Below, one piece after another: positions 55,407 through 64,000 of a stretch of DNA of 64,000 bases (its first letter is position 1; every line of letters starts with the position of its first letter). Below the pieces are notes generated by a model. That model was not told the DNA's origin, searched no databases, and saw only the letters and a program-made list of their open reading frames with translations. Origin of the DNA: Bacteroidota bacterium (GTDB lineage: Bacteria; Bacteroidota; Bacteroidia; Chitinophagales; Chitinophagaceae); NCBI GenBank assembly GCA_947457075.1, contig CANGUG010000003.1, positions 62,001 through 126,000 on the forward strand, given 5' to 3'. Both the position numbers and the translations under genes were made by a program.

Positions 55407-58400
55407 ATGCCAACATTTTCCCATTTACACGTTCATACGCAATATTCACTATTAGACGGTGCAGCCTCCATTGATAAATTGTATCAAAAAGCCATAGCGG
55501 ATAATATGCCCGCTTTAGCCATCACTGATCATGGAAATATGTTTGGGGCTTTTAATTTTGTCAATCAGGCTTGGAAAAAAACCAAAGTAATTGGAAAGGA
55601 TAAAAACGGGAATGATATAGTAGAGCCCGTTGTGAAGCCCATTGTAGGTTGTGAATTTTATATGGTCAAGGATAGACATCAAAAAATCTTTACCAAAGAA
55701 AATAAGGACGACCGATTTCACCAGGTTTTGTTAGCGAAAAACGCAATAGGCTACCAAAATTTAATTAAACTTACTTCACTTGGATACATTGAAGGAATGT
55801 ATAGTAAGTATCCGCGTATTGATAAAGAATTGATTTTACAATACCATGAAGGTATTATTGCAACCACTTGTTGTATTGGCGCCCATGTACCACAATATAT
55901 TTTAAGGCATGGAGAAGAAGCTGCGGAGAAAGAATTTAAATGGTGGTTAGATATTTTTGGTGAGGATTACTATATCGAACTACAAAGACACCAAATACCT
56001 GAGCAGGAAACCATCAATGCTACTTTGCAAAAATTTGCAAAAAAATACAAGGTTCAAGTAATTGCAACCAATGACAGTCACTATGTAAACGAGGATGACG
56101 CCAATGCACATGATATATTATTGTGTGTAAATACGGGTGAGAAACAATCTACACCAGGCTTTGATGATTTTGTCAATGACGAATTACAAATAAAAAATCG
56201 AAGATTCAAATTTCCAAATAATGAGTTTTATTTCAAGACTCAGAATGAAATGATTGAATTATTTAGTGATATCCCAGAAGCCATTGACAACACCAATGCG
56301 ATTGTTGACAAAGTAGAAGTGTTAAATCTTAAAAAGGACATCCTCCTACCCGCTTTCCCCATTCCAGCGGCATTTAAGATTCATAAGGATGCCAATATGA
56401 ATCAATGGGAGTATTTAAAACACATCACATGGGAAGGAGCAAATAAACGATACCCTGAAATTACTGCTGAAATTCAAGAACGTATTGACTTTGAATTATT
56501 CACCATACAAACCATGGGATTTGCTGGTTACTTTTTAATTGTTAGTGACTTTATTAAAGCAGGTCGGGAAATGGATGTATTTGTAGGTCCTGGTCGTGGA
56601 TCCGCTGCGGGCAGTGTGGTTGCCTATTGTATTGGCATCACCAATATTGACCCTATTAAATACCAATTACTATTTGAACGTTTCTTAAACCCCGACAGAA
56701 AGTCAATGCCCGATATTGATACGGACTTTGATGATGAAGGGCGTCAAAAAGTAATTGATTATGTGGTGGAAAAATATGGAAAGGAACAGGTAGCACAAAT
56801 CATTACTTATGGCACGATGGCAGCAAAAAGTAGTATCAAGGACGTTGCCCGTGTAATGGATTTACCTCTTTCTGAATCTAACTTACTTGCAAAGTTAGTA
56901 CCCGATAAGCCAGGTACCGAATTAGCCCGTTGTTTACACGCCCCCATCACCGCAAAAGAAGGTGATAAATCCTTAGCAGAAAAAGAAGGGTATCAGGTAG
57001 AAGATATCGATAACATTAAAAAGTTAAGAGAAATATATAAGGGAAATGATTTGAGAGCAACAGTATTACATGAAGCAGAAAAATTAGAAGGTTCTATACG
57101 AAATACAGGTATTCATGCTGCAGGTATTATTATTGCTCCCAAGGATTTGACAGAAATTATGCCGGTGGCCACTTCCAAGGACTCTACCTTATGGATTACC
57201 CAAATTGAAGGTTCGGTCATTGAAGAAGCAGGCGTTATTAAGATGGACTTTTTGGGTCTAAAAACTCTTTCTATTTTAAAAACAGCTTTGGAATTGATTT
57301 ACCAAAATCATGGGATTAAAATAAACTTGGATACGATTCCTTTGGATGATGAAAAAACATTTCAGTTATACCAAAAAGGAGAAACCAATGCCACTTTCCA
57401 ATTTGAATCGGTGGGAATGCAAAAGCATTTACGTGATTTAAAGCCAGATAAATTTGCCGACTTAATTGCGATGAATGCCTTGTACCGTCCAGGTCCAATG
57501 GCGTATATACCCAATTTTATTGAACGTAAACATGGCCGTGAAATTATTAAATATGACTTACCAGAAATGGAAGAATATTTAGCAGATACTTATGGCATTA
57601 CAGTTTATCAGGAGCAGGTAATGTTATTGAGTCAAAAAATTGGAGGCTTTACCAAAGGAGATGCCGATGTGCTAAGAAAAGCCATGGGTAAAAAGCAAAA
57701 ATCGGTGCTGGATAAAATGAAGGCTCAGTTTATTGCAGGTGCAGTTAAAAATGGACATCCTGAAAATGTGTTGGATAAAATTTGGACTGACTGGGAAGCA
57801 TTTGCACAATACGCCTTTAATAAATCACACTCTACTTGTTATGCTTATGTAGCCTATCAAACAGCTTATTTAAAAGCACATTACCCGGGTGAATACATGT
57901 CCGCAGTGCTAAATCATGCAGGCAGTATTGATAAAATCACCTTCTTTATGGAAGAGTGTAAAAGAATGGGAATAAAAGTACTAGGTCCTGATATTAATGA
58001 ATCCTTAAAAGGTTTTTCTGTTAATAAGCAAGGTCAAATTCGTTTTGGTTTAGGAGGATTAAAAGGCGTTGGCGAAGCAGCAATTGAAGCCATCATTATT
58101 GAAAGGGATAAGAATGGCCCATTCAAAGACATGGTGGACTATATTAAAAGAGTTTTGTCTCGAGCTGTAAATAAAAAATCATTGGAAAGCTTAGCTTATT
58201 CTGGCACTTTTGATTGTTTCCCAGAATATAGCCGTGCACAATATTTTCATGTGGGAGACGGAGATCGTTCCAATGGTTTAGAAAAACTCATACAGTACGC
58301 ACAAGCGACTCAAGCAATGAGTACAGGAACCACCAATACCCTTTTTGGTGATTTACCTTCTGCTATGCAAGTGCCATTGCCTAAATTAGCAACATGTGAG

Positions 58401-59084
58401 CCTTGGACTTTGACTGAAACATTGGAGCACGAAAAAGATATCACAGGTATTTTTATGAGTGGCCATCCTTTGGATCATTTTAATTTTGAAATGCGCCATT
58501 ATCACTTTACCAATATCATTGATTTTAATGAAGTAAAAGATAATTTATCCACCCACCCCAATCATTTAGGGAAGCCATTTAAATTGGCAGGTTTAATTAC
58601 CGATGTTCAACATAGAATAACAAAAACGGGAAAGAATTTTGGATCCTTTGTTATTGAAGATTTCACCAGTAAAACGGACTTTATATTATGGAGTGAGGAT
58701 TATATAAAATTTCAAAACTATTTAGAAATAGGACAAAAAGTATATATAAATGGATCCTTTAGAACAAGATTTAACCAAGCCAATAATTTTGAATTTAAAA
58801 TTCAAACCATGTCCCTTTTGGAAACAGTTAAGCAACAACAAACAAGGTCTATTGAAATTACCTTACATCCTGCACATTTAAATGAAGAAATAATTTCCTT
58901 CTTTGAAAAGAATTTAAAACAAAACCCAGGGAAGTCCTCTTTTAAAGTCACCTTTATAGAACCTAGAGAAAATATTGCTGCCAGCTTATTGACCCTTGAA
59001 AAAGGATTTTTAATGAATGATGAATTAGTTGAATTCTTAGATAAAACCCCCGATTTAGGTGTTAAAGTGAACTTAGTCACCTAA
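55407..59084 (+). CDS. dnaE: DNA polymerase III alpha subunit
   Basis: Replicative polymerase of 1225 residues. N-terminal PHP domain starts THLHVHTQYSLLDGA (residues about 4-18) with later HH and NDSHY motifs. The catalytic aspartates are in MPDIDTDFDDEGRQ at about residues 434-447; GPGRGSAAGSVVAYC near 391 and FNKSHSTCYAYVAYQTAYLKAHYP near 812 are typical of DnaE1. The helix-hairpin-helix near 880-910 and an OB fold near 1050-1130 (FKLAGLITDVQHRITKTGKNFGSF) close it. No intein. Neighbour trxA follows after 132 bp. Confidence 0.97.
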   Translation: MPTFSHLHVHTQYSLLDGAASIDKLYQKAIADNMPALAITDHGNMFGAFNFVNQAWKKTKVIGKDKNGNDIVEPVVKPIVGCEFYMVKDRHQKIFTKENKDDRFHQVLLAKNAIGYQNLIKLTSLGYIEGMYSKYPRIDKELILQYHEGIIATTCCIGAHVPQYILRHGEEAAEKEFKWWLDIFGEDYYIELQRHQIPEQETINATLQKFAKKYKVQVIATNDSHYVNEDDANAHDILLCVNTGEKQSTPGFDDFVNDELQIKNRRFKFPNNEFYFKTQNEMIELFSDIPEAIDNTNAIVDKVEVLNLKKDILLPAFPIPAAFKIHKDANMNQWEYLKHITWEGANKRYPEITAEIQERIDFELFTIQTMGFAGYFLIVSDFIKAGREMDVFVGPGRGSAAGSVVAYCIGITNIDPIKYQLLFERFLNPDRKSMPDIDTDFDDEGRQKVIDYVVEKYGKEQVAQIITYGTMAAKSSIKDVARVMDLPLSESNLLAKLVPDKPGTELARCLHAPITAKEGDKSLAEKEGYQVEDIDNIKKLREIYKGNDLRATVLHEAEKLEGSIRNTGIHAAGIIIAPKDLTEIMPVATSKDSTLWITQIEGSVIEEAGVIKMDFLGLKTLSILKTALELIYQNHGIKINLDTIPLDDEKTFQLYQKGETNATFQFESVGMQKHLRDLKPDKFADLIAMNALYRPGPMAYIPNFIERKHGREIIKYDLPEMEEYLADTYGITVYQEQVMLLSQKIGGFTKGDADVLRKAMGKKQKSVLDKMKAQFIAGAVKNGHPENVLDKIWTDWEAFAQYAFNKSHSTCYAYVAYQTAYLKAHYPGEYMSAVLNHAGSIDKITFFMEECKRMGIKVLGPDINESLKGFSVNKQGQIRFGLGGLKGVGEAAIEAIIIERDKNGPFKDMVDYIKRVLSRAVNKKSLESLAYSGTFDCFPEYSRAQYFHVGDGDRSNGLEKLIQYAQATQAMSTGTTNTLFGDLPSAMQVPLPKLATCEPWTLTETLEHEKDITGIFMSGHPLDHFNFEMRHYHFTNIIDFNEVKDNLSTHPNHLGKPFKLAGLITDVQHRITKTGKNFGSFVIEDFTSKTDFILWSEDYIKFQNYLEIGQKVYINGSFRTRFNQANNFEFKIQTMSLLETVKQQQTRSIEITLHPAHLNEEIISFFEKNLKQNPGKSSFKVTFIEPRENIAASLLTLEKGFLMNDELVEFLDKTPDLGVKVNLVT

Positions 59085-59168
59085 TATGCCCCTTTGGCAG
59101 ACAATTTGTCCCCAATGACAATCCCCATTCGTGGAAAAGTCAAATGGGCAGGTATTAGAGAATGGAAC

Positions 59169-59176
59169 TATTTTTG
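59169..59176 (+). promoter_or_regulatory. Candidate -7 element for trxA
   Basis: TATTTTTG fits TAnnTTTG and lies 40 bases before the ATG. The 132-bp gap before trxA is long enough for its own promoter; no clear -33 element. Confidence 0.4.
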
Positions 59177-59216
59177 AACTATACAATTCATACAAAACAA
59201 TTTAAAATAAACTAGT

Positions 59217-59534
59217 ATGGCTTTAGAATTTACAGATGCAAATTTTCAACAAGTAGTAATGGAAAGTGATAAACTTTCTGTGATTGATTTTTGGGCAGAA
59301 TGGTGTGGTCCATGTCGCGCAATTGGTCCTGTTATTGAAGAATTAGCCGTTCAATATGAAGGCAAAGTAAATATTGGGAAAGTAAATGTGGATGTTAATC
59401 CTAACTTAAGTATGAACTTTGGTATAACCTCTATTCCAGCAATCCTTTTTGTAAAAGGCGGCCAAGTGGTGGACAAACAAATTGGCGCAGTTCCCAAAGC
59501 AGTATTGGATAAGAAAATACAAGCACATTTATAA
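59217..59534 (+). CDS. trxA: Thioredoxin
   Basis: A 105-residue cytoplasmic protein with the classical WCGPC active site (Cys 30 and 33, context VIDFWAEWCGPCRAIGP), cis-Pro in TSIPAILFVKGG near 73-84 and no signal peptide. It reduces disulfides with electrons from TrxB, encoded in this window. It is followed by a terminator. Confidence 0.96.
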   Translation: MALEFTDANFQQVVMESDKLSVIDFWAEWCGPCRAIGPVIEELAVQYEGKVNIGKVNVDVNPNLSMNFGITSIPAILFVKGGQVVDKQIGAVPKAVLDKKIQAHL

Positions 59535-59558
59535 TATACATTATTATAAAAACACATG

Positions 59559-59585
59559 AAAATCCTGCTTTTTAGCGGGATTTTT
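59559..59585 (+). terminator. Terminator of trxA
   Basis: AATCCTGC pairs with GCGGGATT (one T-G pair) around a short T-rich loop, followed by a T tract. Confidence 0.8.
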
Positions 59586-59673
59586 GCTTATTAATTGCAC
59601 CTGTTTCAAGGAATTGGCTTTTTTAATTTTTATAATTTCCAAAATCAGATTATCTTGACCCCTATAATTATTA

Positions 59674-60939
59674 ATGATGGAGAAATTTCAAGGCTTAATT
59701 GGAGTGGCAGTTATTTTAGGAATTGCATTTCTATTTTCAAATAATAAAAAAAATATTAATTACCGATTGGTCATAAGTGGTTTAACCTTACAATTGGTGA
59801 TTGGAATTTTAGTATTAAAAATACCAGCAGTAACAAACTTTTTCCAATTTTTAGGAAAGGGTATGGGAAAAATTGAAGAATTTTCACGTCAGGGGGCTGC
59901 TTTTGTATATGGTGGAATATCCGCTTCCACTCCAACCGGTGTAACTGATTTTGCCAATGGAGGATTTGTATTTGCATTTAATGTTACTGCTACGATTATT
60001 CTGGTTTGTGTGTTAGTTGCCTTATTATATCACTTTGGCATTATGCAAAGAATTGTGGCGGTAATTGCTAAAGCCATGAATTTTATTATGCGTGTTAGTG
60101 GTGCCGAAGCCTTGAGTAATGTGGCAAGTGCCTTTGTAGGTCAGGTGGAAGCGCAGGTAATGATTCGTCCATATTTACCAACAATGACCAAAAGTGAATT
60201 ATTGGCAAGTATGAGTGGAAGTTTAGCTTGTATCGCTGGAGGTATTTTAATAGTATATGCCAATATGGGTGCTCAAGCAGGAATGGATTTAGCCCCTAAA
60301 TTAATTACAGCTAGTTTAATGGCAGCGCCGGGTGCATTGGTGATTGCTAAGATTTTATTTCCTGAAACCGAGGAATCTCAAACCATGGGGAAAGTAAAAT
60401 TAGAAGTAAAAAGCCAATACAGTAATACCATTGATGCCATCACACATGGTGCAGGTGAAGGTTTTAAAATAGCCATGAATGTTATTGCAATGTTGATTGG
60501 ATTTATTGCTTTAATTGCCTTTATAGATTGGAGCTTACTAAAAATTGGACATTTATTTAATGCTCAGTTGGATTTGAGTTTAAACTATTTATTTGGTAAG
60601 TTATTTTACCCAATGGCTTGGGCAATGGGCATCCCCAATGCTGATATTCAAAATGCGGCTACCTTACTAGGTCAAAAACTAACCATTAATGAATTTGTCG
60701 CTTTTAAAAGTTTAACAAGCAAAGCGGTGCCGATCATTACTGAAAAAGGGTTGTTTATTGTAAGTATTGCCATTTGCGGCTTTGCCAATTTTAGTAGTGT
60801 AGGGATGTTAATAGGTGGAATTGGAGAATTAGTGCCAGGACGCCGAAAGGATTTAGCAGAATTAGGTTTAAAAGCCCTGTTGGCAGGTACCCTTGCCTCC
60901 TACTTGTCTGCAAGTATAGCGGGCATTTTAATTGGCTAA
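59674..60939 (+). CDS. Concentrative nucleoside transporter (NupC family)
   Basis: Symporter of nucleosides with H+ or Na+ in the inner membrane, 421 residues. The family parts are NNKKNINYRLVISGLTLQLVIGILVLK near 24, VFGFV-like FVFAFNVTATIILVCVLVALLYHFGIM near 97, GAEALSNVASAFVGQVEAQVMIRPYLPTMTKSE near 145-175, and ICGFANFSSVGMLIGGIGELVPGRR near 362. About 8-10 helices. It would feed nucleosides for salvage, next to pyrR and ndk functions. Confidence 0.93.
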   Translation: MMEKFQGLIGVAVILGIAFLFSNNKKNINYRLVISGLTLQLVIGILVLKIPAVTNFFQFLGKGMGKIEEFSRQGAAFVYGGISASTPTGVTDFANGGFVFAFNVTATIILVCVLVALLYHFGIMQRIVAVIAKAMNFIMRVSGAEALSNVASAFVGQVEAQVMIRPYLPTMTKSELLASMSGSLACIAGGILIVYANMGAQAGMDLAPKLITASLMAAPGALVIAKILFPETEESQTMGKVKLEVKSQYSNTIDAITHGAGEGFKIAMNVIAMLIGFIALIAFIDWSLLKIGHLFNAQLDLSLNYLFGKLFYPMAWAMGIPNADIQNAATLLGQKLTINEFVAFKSLTSKAVPIITEKGLFIVSIAICGFANFSSVGMLIGGIGELVPGRRKDLAELGLKALLAGTLASYLSASIAGILIG

Positions 60940-60947
60940 TTTAATAG

Positions 60948-60975
60948 TTGATTGTTGCTATAATTTGTAGCTTTG
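60948..60975 (+). promoter_or_regulatory. Candidate -33/-7 promoter of mqnE
   Basis: TTG at 60948-60950, 17-base spacer, then TAGCTTTG at 60968-60975, which fits TAnnTTTG. It lies in the 55-bp gap right before the ATG at 60995. Confidence 0.55.
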
Positions 60976-60994
60976 TGGCTCTATTTAAGAACAT

Positions 60995-62152
60995 ATGAAT
61001 ACAAAGCAAATTGAGGTAATTATTGGTGCTGAAAAAGACAGTCATTTACAAACAATAGGAAATAAAGTAATTCAAAATGAACGCCTTTCGTTTGACGAGG
61101 GTGTTTATTTATTTGAAAAAGCATCACTCCCCTATGTTGGCGCTTTAGCCAATTGGAAAAGGGAATCACTCCATGGGAATAAAACCTATTTCAACAAAAA
61201 CTTTCATATAGAACCCACCAATGTTTGTGTATTCTCTTGTAAGTTTTGTTCTTATTCAAAATTATACGCCCACAAAGAAGAAGGTTGGGAACTGACCATT
61301 GATCAAATGTTGGACATTGTAAAATCCTACGATGGAAAACCAGTAACTGAAGTCCATATTGTAGGCGGCGTGCACCCTAAATTAACTTTAGCTTTTTTCT
61401 TGGATTTAATGCGTGCCATTAAAGCACATCGTCCAAGTTTGCATATTAAAGCATTTACCCCTGTTGAATTGGAATACATGTTCCGAAAAGCCAATGTCTC
61501 TACTAAGGAAGGCATGCGTTTAGCGCATGAAGCTGGACTTGATTCTTTACCAGGTGGTGGAGCTGAAATTTTTCATCCTGAAATTAGGGAGCAAATTTGT
61601 GCCGATAAAGCTACAGCCGATCAATGGCTTGAAATTCATGAAACAGCGCACGAATTAGGTATGCATAGTAATGCAACCTTATTATATGGGCATATTGAAA
61701 AATATACACATCGTATTGATCATATGGAACGCTTGCGCCAATTACAGGATAAAACAAAAGGATTTAACACTTTCATTCCTCTAAAGTTTAGAAACGAAGG
61801 AAATGATATGAGCCATGTACCTGAATCCACCATGGCCAATGATTTAAAAATGTATGCGATATCACGTTTATACCTTGATAATTTCCCACACGTTAAAGCC
61901 TACTGGCCTATGTTGGGACGCGACACCGCCCAATTAACATTAAGTTATGGCGTGAATGATATTGATGGCACTATTGACGATACCACTAAAATTTACTCGA
62001 TGGCGGGTAGTGAGGAGCAAACTCCAGCTATGACCACTGAACAATTAGTAAATTTAATTAAACAAGTGAAACGTCAACCAATAGAAAGGGATACCTTATA
62101 CGGTGTAATTAAAGATTATTCGAACCACCATTTTGTTGAAGGGGAACTTTAA
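60995..62152 (+). CDS. mqnE: Aminofutalosine synthase
   Basis: Radical SAM enzyme of the futalosine route to menaquinone, joining carboxyphenylenolpyruvate-derived substrate with SAM's adenosyl part. The iron-sulfur motif CVFSCKFC (CxxxCxxC) is near residues 78-85 in the context EPTNVCVFSCKFCSYSKLY. VHIVGGVHPKL near 122 and GLDSLPGGGAEIFHPEIR near 178 are typical of the MqnE/CofH group. 385 residues. It means this organism makes menaquinone by the futalosine pathway, common in Bacteroidota. No other mqn genes are in the window. Confidence 0.94.
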   Translation: MNTKQIEVIIGAEKDSHLQTIGNKVIQNERLSFDEGVYLFEKASLPYVGALANWKRESLHGNKTYFNKNFHIEPTNVCVFSCKFCSYSKLYAHKEEGWELTIDQMLDIVKSYDGKPVTEVHIVGGVHPKLTLAFFLDLMRAIKAHRPSLHIKAFTPVELEYMFRKANVSTKEGMRLAHEAGLDSLPGGGAEIFHPEIREQICADKATADQWLEIHETAHELGMHSNATLLYGHIEKYTHRIDHMERLRQLQDKTKGFNTFIPLKFRNEGNDMSHVPESTMANDLKMYAISRLYLDNFPHVKAYWPMLGRDTAQLTLSYGVNDIDGTIDDTTKIYSMAGSEEQTPAMTTEQLVNLIKQVKRQPIERDTLYGVIKDYSNHHFVEGEL

Positions 62153-62175
62153 AATTGAATGCAATCAAAACCAAT

Positions 62176-63708
62176 TTAACACTCCGCAAGTGCAATGGGT
62201 ATTTGAATTGCTAAACCGCCGTCTGCAGTTTCTTTATATTTAGCATTCATATCCAAAGCAGTATTCCACATTGTTTTGATGACTTTGTCTAAGCTTACCA
62301 CTGCAAAGTCTGGTTTACTTTGCAATGCCAATTGCGCAGCTGTGATGGCCTTGATAGCTCCCATACTATTGCGTTCGATACAAGGAATTTGAACCAAACC
62401 ACCAATTGGATCACAAGTAAGGCCTAAATGATGTTCCATTGCAATTTCAGCAGCCATTAAACATTGCTTTTGATTACCACCCAATAATTCAGTTAGCCCA
62501 GCGGCAGCCATTGCAGAAGAAACACCAATTTCAGCTTGACAACCTCCCATCGCTGCTGAAATGGTTGCGCCAGTTTTAAACAATGTACCTACTGCGCTTG
62601 CCGTCATTAAAAAATTTCGAATAGCTGTTGGCGTATTTTTATTACAAAATAATTGTACATATAAAAGTACAGCAGGAACAACGCCAGCAGCGCCGTTGGT
62701 AGGCGCAGTCACAACCCTACCAAAACTAGCATTCTCCTCATTCACTGCTAATGCAAAACAACTTACCCAATCCAAAATATACCTAAAATCTTGTCCTCCC
62801 TTTTTAATCAGTTCCATCCATTGTGCTTGATTATCGAAGGTTGCTTGATTCAGTAATTGCTGGTTTAAATCAAATGCACGTCTTCTTACTTGAAGCCCGC
62901 CCGGTAAAACTCCATTGGTTAAACAACCCTTATAAATACAATTTAGCATGGTTTGCCATATGGCATCTAATTGTGCATTTATTTGTGTTTCAGATAAAAT
63001 GGCTTTTTCATTTTCATAAACAATTTCACTAATGGACATACCTGTTTTCATGCACCAATGTGATAGTTCATCCGTGCTTTTAAATTCAAAAGGAACCTCT
63101 GTAACTTCTTCCCTTGCATCGGAAGCCTTAACTCCTATATCAGAAGCTGACGCTTCTTCTTTACTTACATCAGAAGCTAGCGCTTCTTCTTTCCATGCAT
63201 CGGACGCATTTAGTTTATTCCATGCATCGGACGCATTCGCGTCCTCTTCAATGAAACCACCCCCAATGGAATAATAAGTAAAATTGAATTGCGCATTATT
63301 AATTGTAACAATCAATTGTAAAGCATTGGGATGATGTGGAAGAGACTGCTCTTTTAAAAAAAGCAGGTCAGTTTCTACATTAAATTCAATCCCATGAGTA
63401 CCGTTCAATTGAATAAATTGATTACTTTTTATCGCCTCTATTTTTTGGGTAATAAGTGAAGTGTCGGTGCTGATAGGATCTTCCCCTAAAAGGCCCATTA
63501 ACACCGCCATATCAGTGCCATGCCCTTTTCCAGTTTTTGCCAAAGACCCATATAAAAGTACCGTGACCTGACTGATTTGATGAAATAAATTGGCTTCTCT
63601 TAACTGTTGCATACAATGCAAGGCAGCCCTCCAAGGCCCAAGGGTATGAGAACTTGATGGTCCCACCCCTATTTTAAACATATCAAAAACAGATATAAAT
63701 TTTTCCAT
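62176..63708 (-). CDS. sdaA: L-serine ammonia-lyase, iron-sulfur dependent
   Basis: Converts serine to pyruvate and ammonia with a [4Fe-4S] cluster. The fused single chain has the beta domain first ([19 protein letters not shown] near residues 8-26, then SIGGGFI) and the alpha domain after ([16 protein letters not shown] near 310, [23 protein letters not shown] near 362 and [20 protein letters not shown] near 410, supplying cluster cysteines). A repeated ASD-rich insertion sits at about 157-201 in the beta domain. ATG at 63708 is preferred; a TTG four codons upstream is the other option. It degrades what serA makes. Confidence 0.94.
   Translation of the reverse strand: MEKFISVFDMFKIGVGPSSSHTLGPWRAALHCMQQLREANLFHQISQVTVLLYGSLAKTGKGHGTDMAVLMGLLGEDPISTDTSLITQKIEAIKSNQFIQLNGTHGIEFNVETDLLFLKEQSLPHHPNALQLIVTINNAQFNFTYYSIGGGFIEEDANASDAWNKLNASDAWKEEALASDVSKEEASASDIGVKASDAREEVTEVPFEFKSTDELSHWCMKTGMSISEIVYENEKAILSETQINAQLDAIWQTMLNCIYKGCLTNGVLPGGLQVRRRAFDLNQQLLNQATFDNQAQWMELIKKGGQDFRYILDWVSCFALAVNEENASFGRVVTAPTNGAAGVVPAVLLYVQLFCNKNTPTAIRNFLMTASAVGTLFKTGATISAAMGGCQAEIGVSSAMAAAGLTELLGGNQKQCLMAAEIAMEHHLGLTCDPIGGLVQIPCIERNSMGAIKAITAAQLALQSKPDFAVVSLDKVIKTMWNTALDMNAKYKETADGGLAIQIPIALAEC
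63106..63240 (-). repeat. In-frame tandem repeat inside sdaA
   Basis: The frame encodes five ASD motifs with spacings of 9, 10, 10 and 7 residues (consensus [10 protein letters not shown]), built from roughly 27-30 bp units. Copies 1-2 and copies 2-3 are nearly identical over parts of the DNA. It forms a loop insertion between [10 protein letters not shown] and VPFEF, with no effect on the frame. Confidence 0.85.
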
Positions 63709-63749
63709 AATCTTAGACAAATGTATGTTAGTTTTTTATACATTTGATA

Positions 63750-64000
63750 ATGAAATTGTATTTACTTATTCTATTTTCAATTTTTTCCATTTGCGAAGTC
63801 AATGGTCAAGTAAATGCTCAATTCCTTGAGGCTTTAATGAAGCAAAGACCAGCTCAGTTTGCGGAAATATTAAACAATCCATCTGAATACAGGATTCAGT
63901 TATTTTATACTCAAATAGATAGAGACGAACATAATATACCGCACTTTACAGAATATAGTTATCGACTAAATCCAACGGAATATTTTTATCCAGCAAGTAC
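63750..64000 (+). CDS. Class A beta-lactamase-like serine hydrolase, cut off at window edge
   Basis: ATG at 63750 opens an uninterrupted frame of 83 codons to the window end. The N-terminus is a signal peptide (hydrophobic LYLLILFSIFS, cleaved near residue 19). Then come LMKQRPAQFAEILNNP and FYTQIDRDEHNIPHFTEYSYRLNPTEYFYPAS, ending at PAST. That end looks like the start of the SxxK motif (STVK expected next) of the class A beta-lactamase-like family. The call rests on this pattern, since the catalytic part lies beyond the window. Confidence 0.6.
   Translation, partial: MKLYLLILFSIFSICEVNGQVNAQFLEALMKQRPAQFAEILNNPSEYRIQLFYTQIDRDEHNIPHFTEYSYRLNPTEYFYPAS

Noticed and set aside
63106..63240. CRISPR-like repeats
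   Set aside because: Units are contiguous and in frame inside sdaA, with no unique spacers and no cas genes.

Overview
The window is AT-rich chromosomal DNA of a Bacteroidota bacterium, most likely Chitinophagaceae (the family is an inference). Supporting signs are TAnnTTTG-type -7 promoter elements just upstream of several start codons, few purine-rich ribosome sites, and lineage-typical families: DUF3276 PUR-like protein, DUF3822, DUF1599, BT_3928/DoxX, GH109-like oxidoreductase, MqnE, and a short primary sigma factor. No phage, insertion sequence, integrase, toxin-antitoxin, CRISPR or defence gene was seen. Almost all of it is dense housekeeping sequence with short intergenic gaps and Rho-independent hairpins.

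Layout. 1-4.4 kb: cut-off unknown exported protein, DEAD-box helicase, ndk, nrnA-like, FKBP lipoprotein. 4.4-12.1 kb: folP, DUF1599, DoxX-like, CBS, dciA-like/recF, then pyrR, pyrB, coaD, NUDIX, pyrE. 12.1-20.3 kb: LEA-like lipoprotein, WbqC-like, a BlaI/M56 pair, membrane pyrophosphatase, beta-lactamase-like lipoprotein, serA. 20.3-24.6 kb: a probable amino-sugar/glycoprotein salvage group (cutC, glycosylasparaginase, hexosamine-kinase-like, GH109-like). 24.8-30.4 kb: TPR protein, gyrA, saccharopine dehydrogenase-like. 30.4-35.4 kb: overlapping minus-strand operon DUF3822-rsmD-fthC-lpxK-rnr. 35.4-45.0 kb: MATE exporter, trxB-folB, rpoD, threonine aldolase, pgi, GNAT, DUF3276, ABC exporter. 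45.1-45.6 kb: tRNA-Ser(UGA) followed by a gene-free stretch with two 106-bp direct repeats. 45.6-55.3 kb: DUF1573, TlpA-like, M48, pirin, YhcH, MutS2, MsrA, M1 peptidase, NlpC/P60. 55.4-64.0 kb: dnaE, trxA, nucleoside transporter, mqnE, sdaA with an internal repeat insertion, and the start of a serine hydrolase.

The genes fall into core themes: nucleotide supply (ndk, pyrRBE, NupC-like carrier), folate (folP, folB, fthC), replication and repair (gyrA, dnaE, recF, dciA, mutS2), RNA turnover (rnr, nrnA, helicase), redox (trxA, trxB, msrA) and envelope upkeep (lpxK and many lipoproteins). I found no convincing new multi-gene system. The best leads are a 10-residue ASD repeat inserted inside sdaA, the repeats with GAA-triloop mini-hairpins after tRNA-Ser, the salvage group, a MutS2 without an Smr domain, a C-terminal extension on the pyrophosphatase, and a GPPY motif in RsmD.
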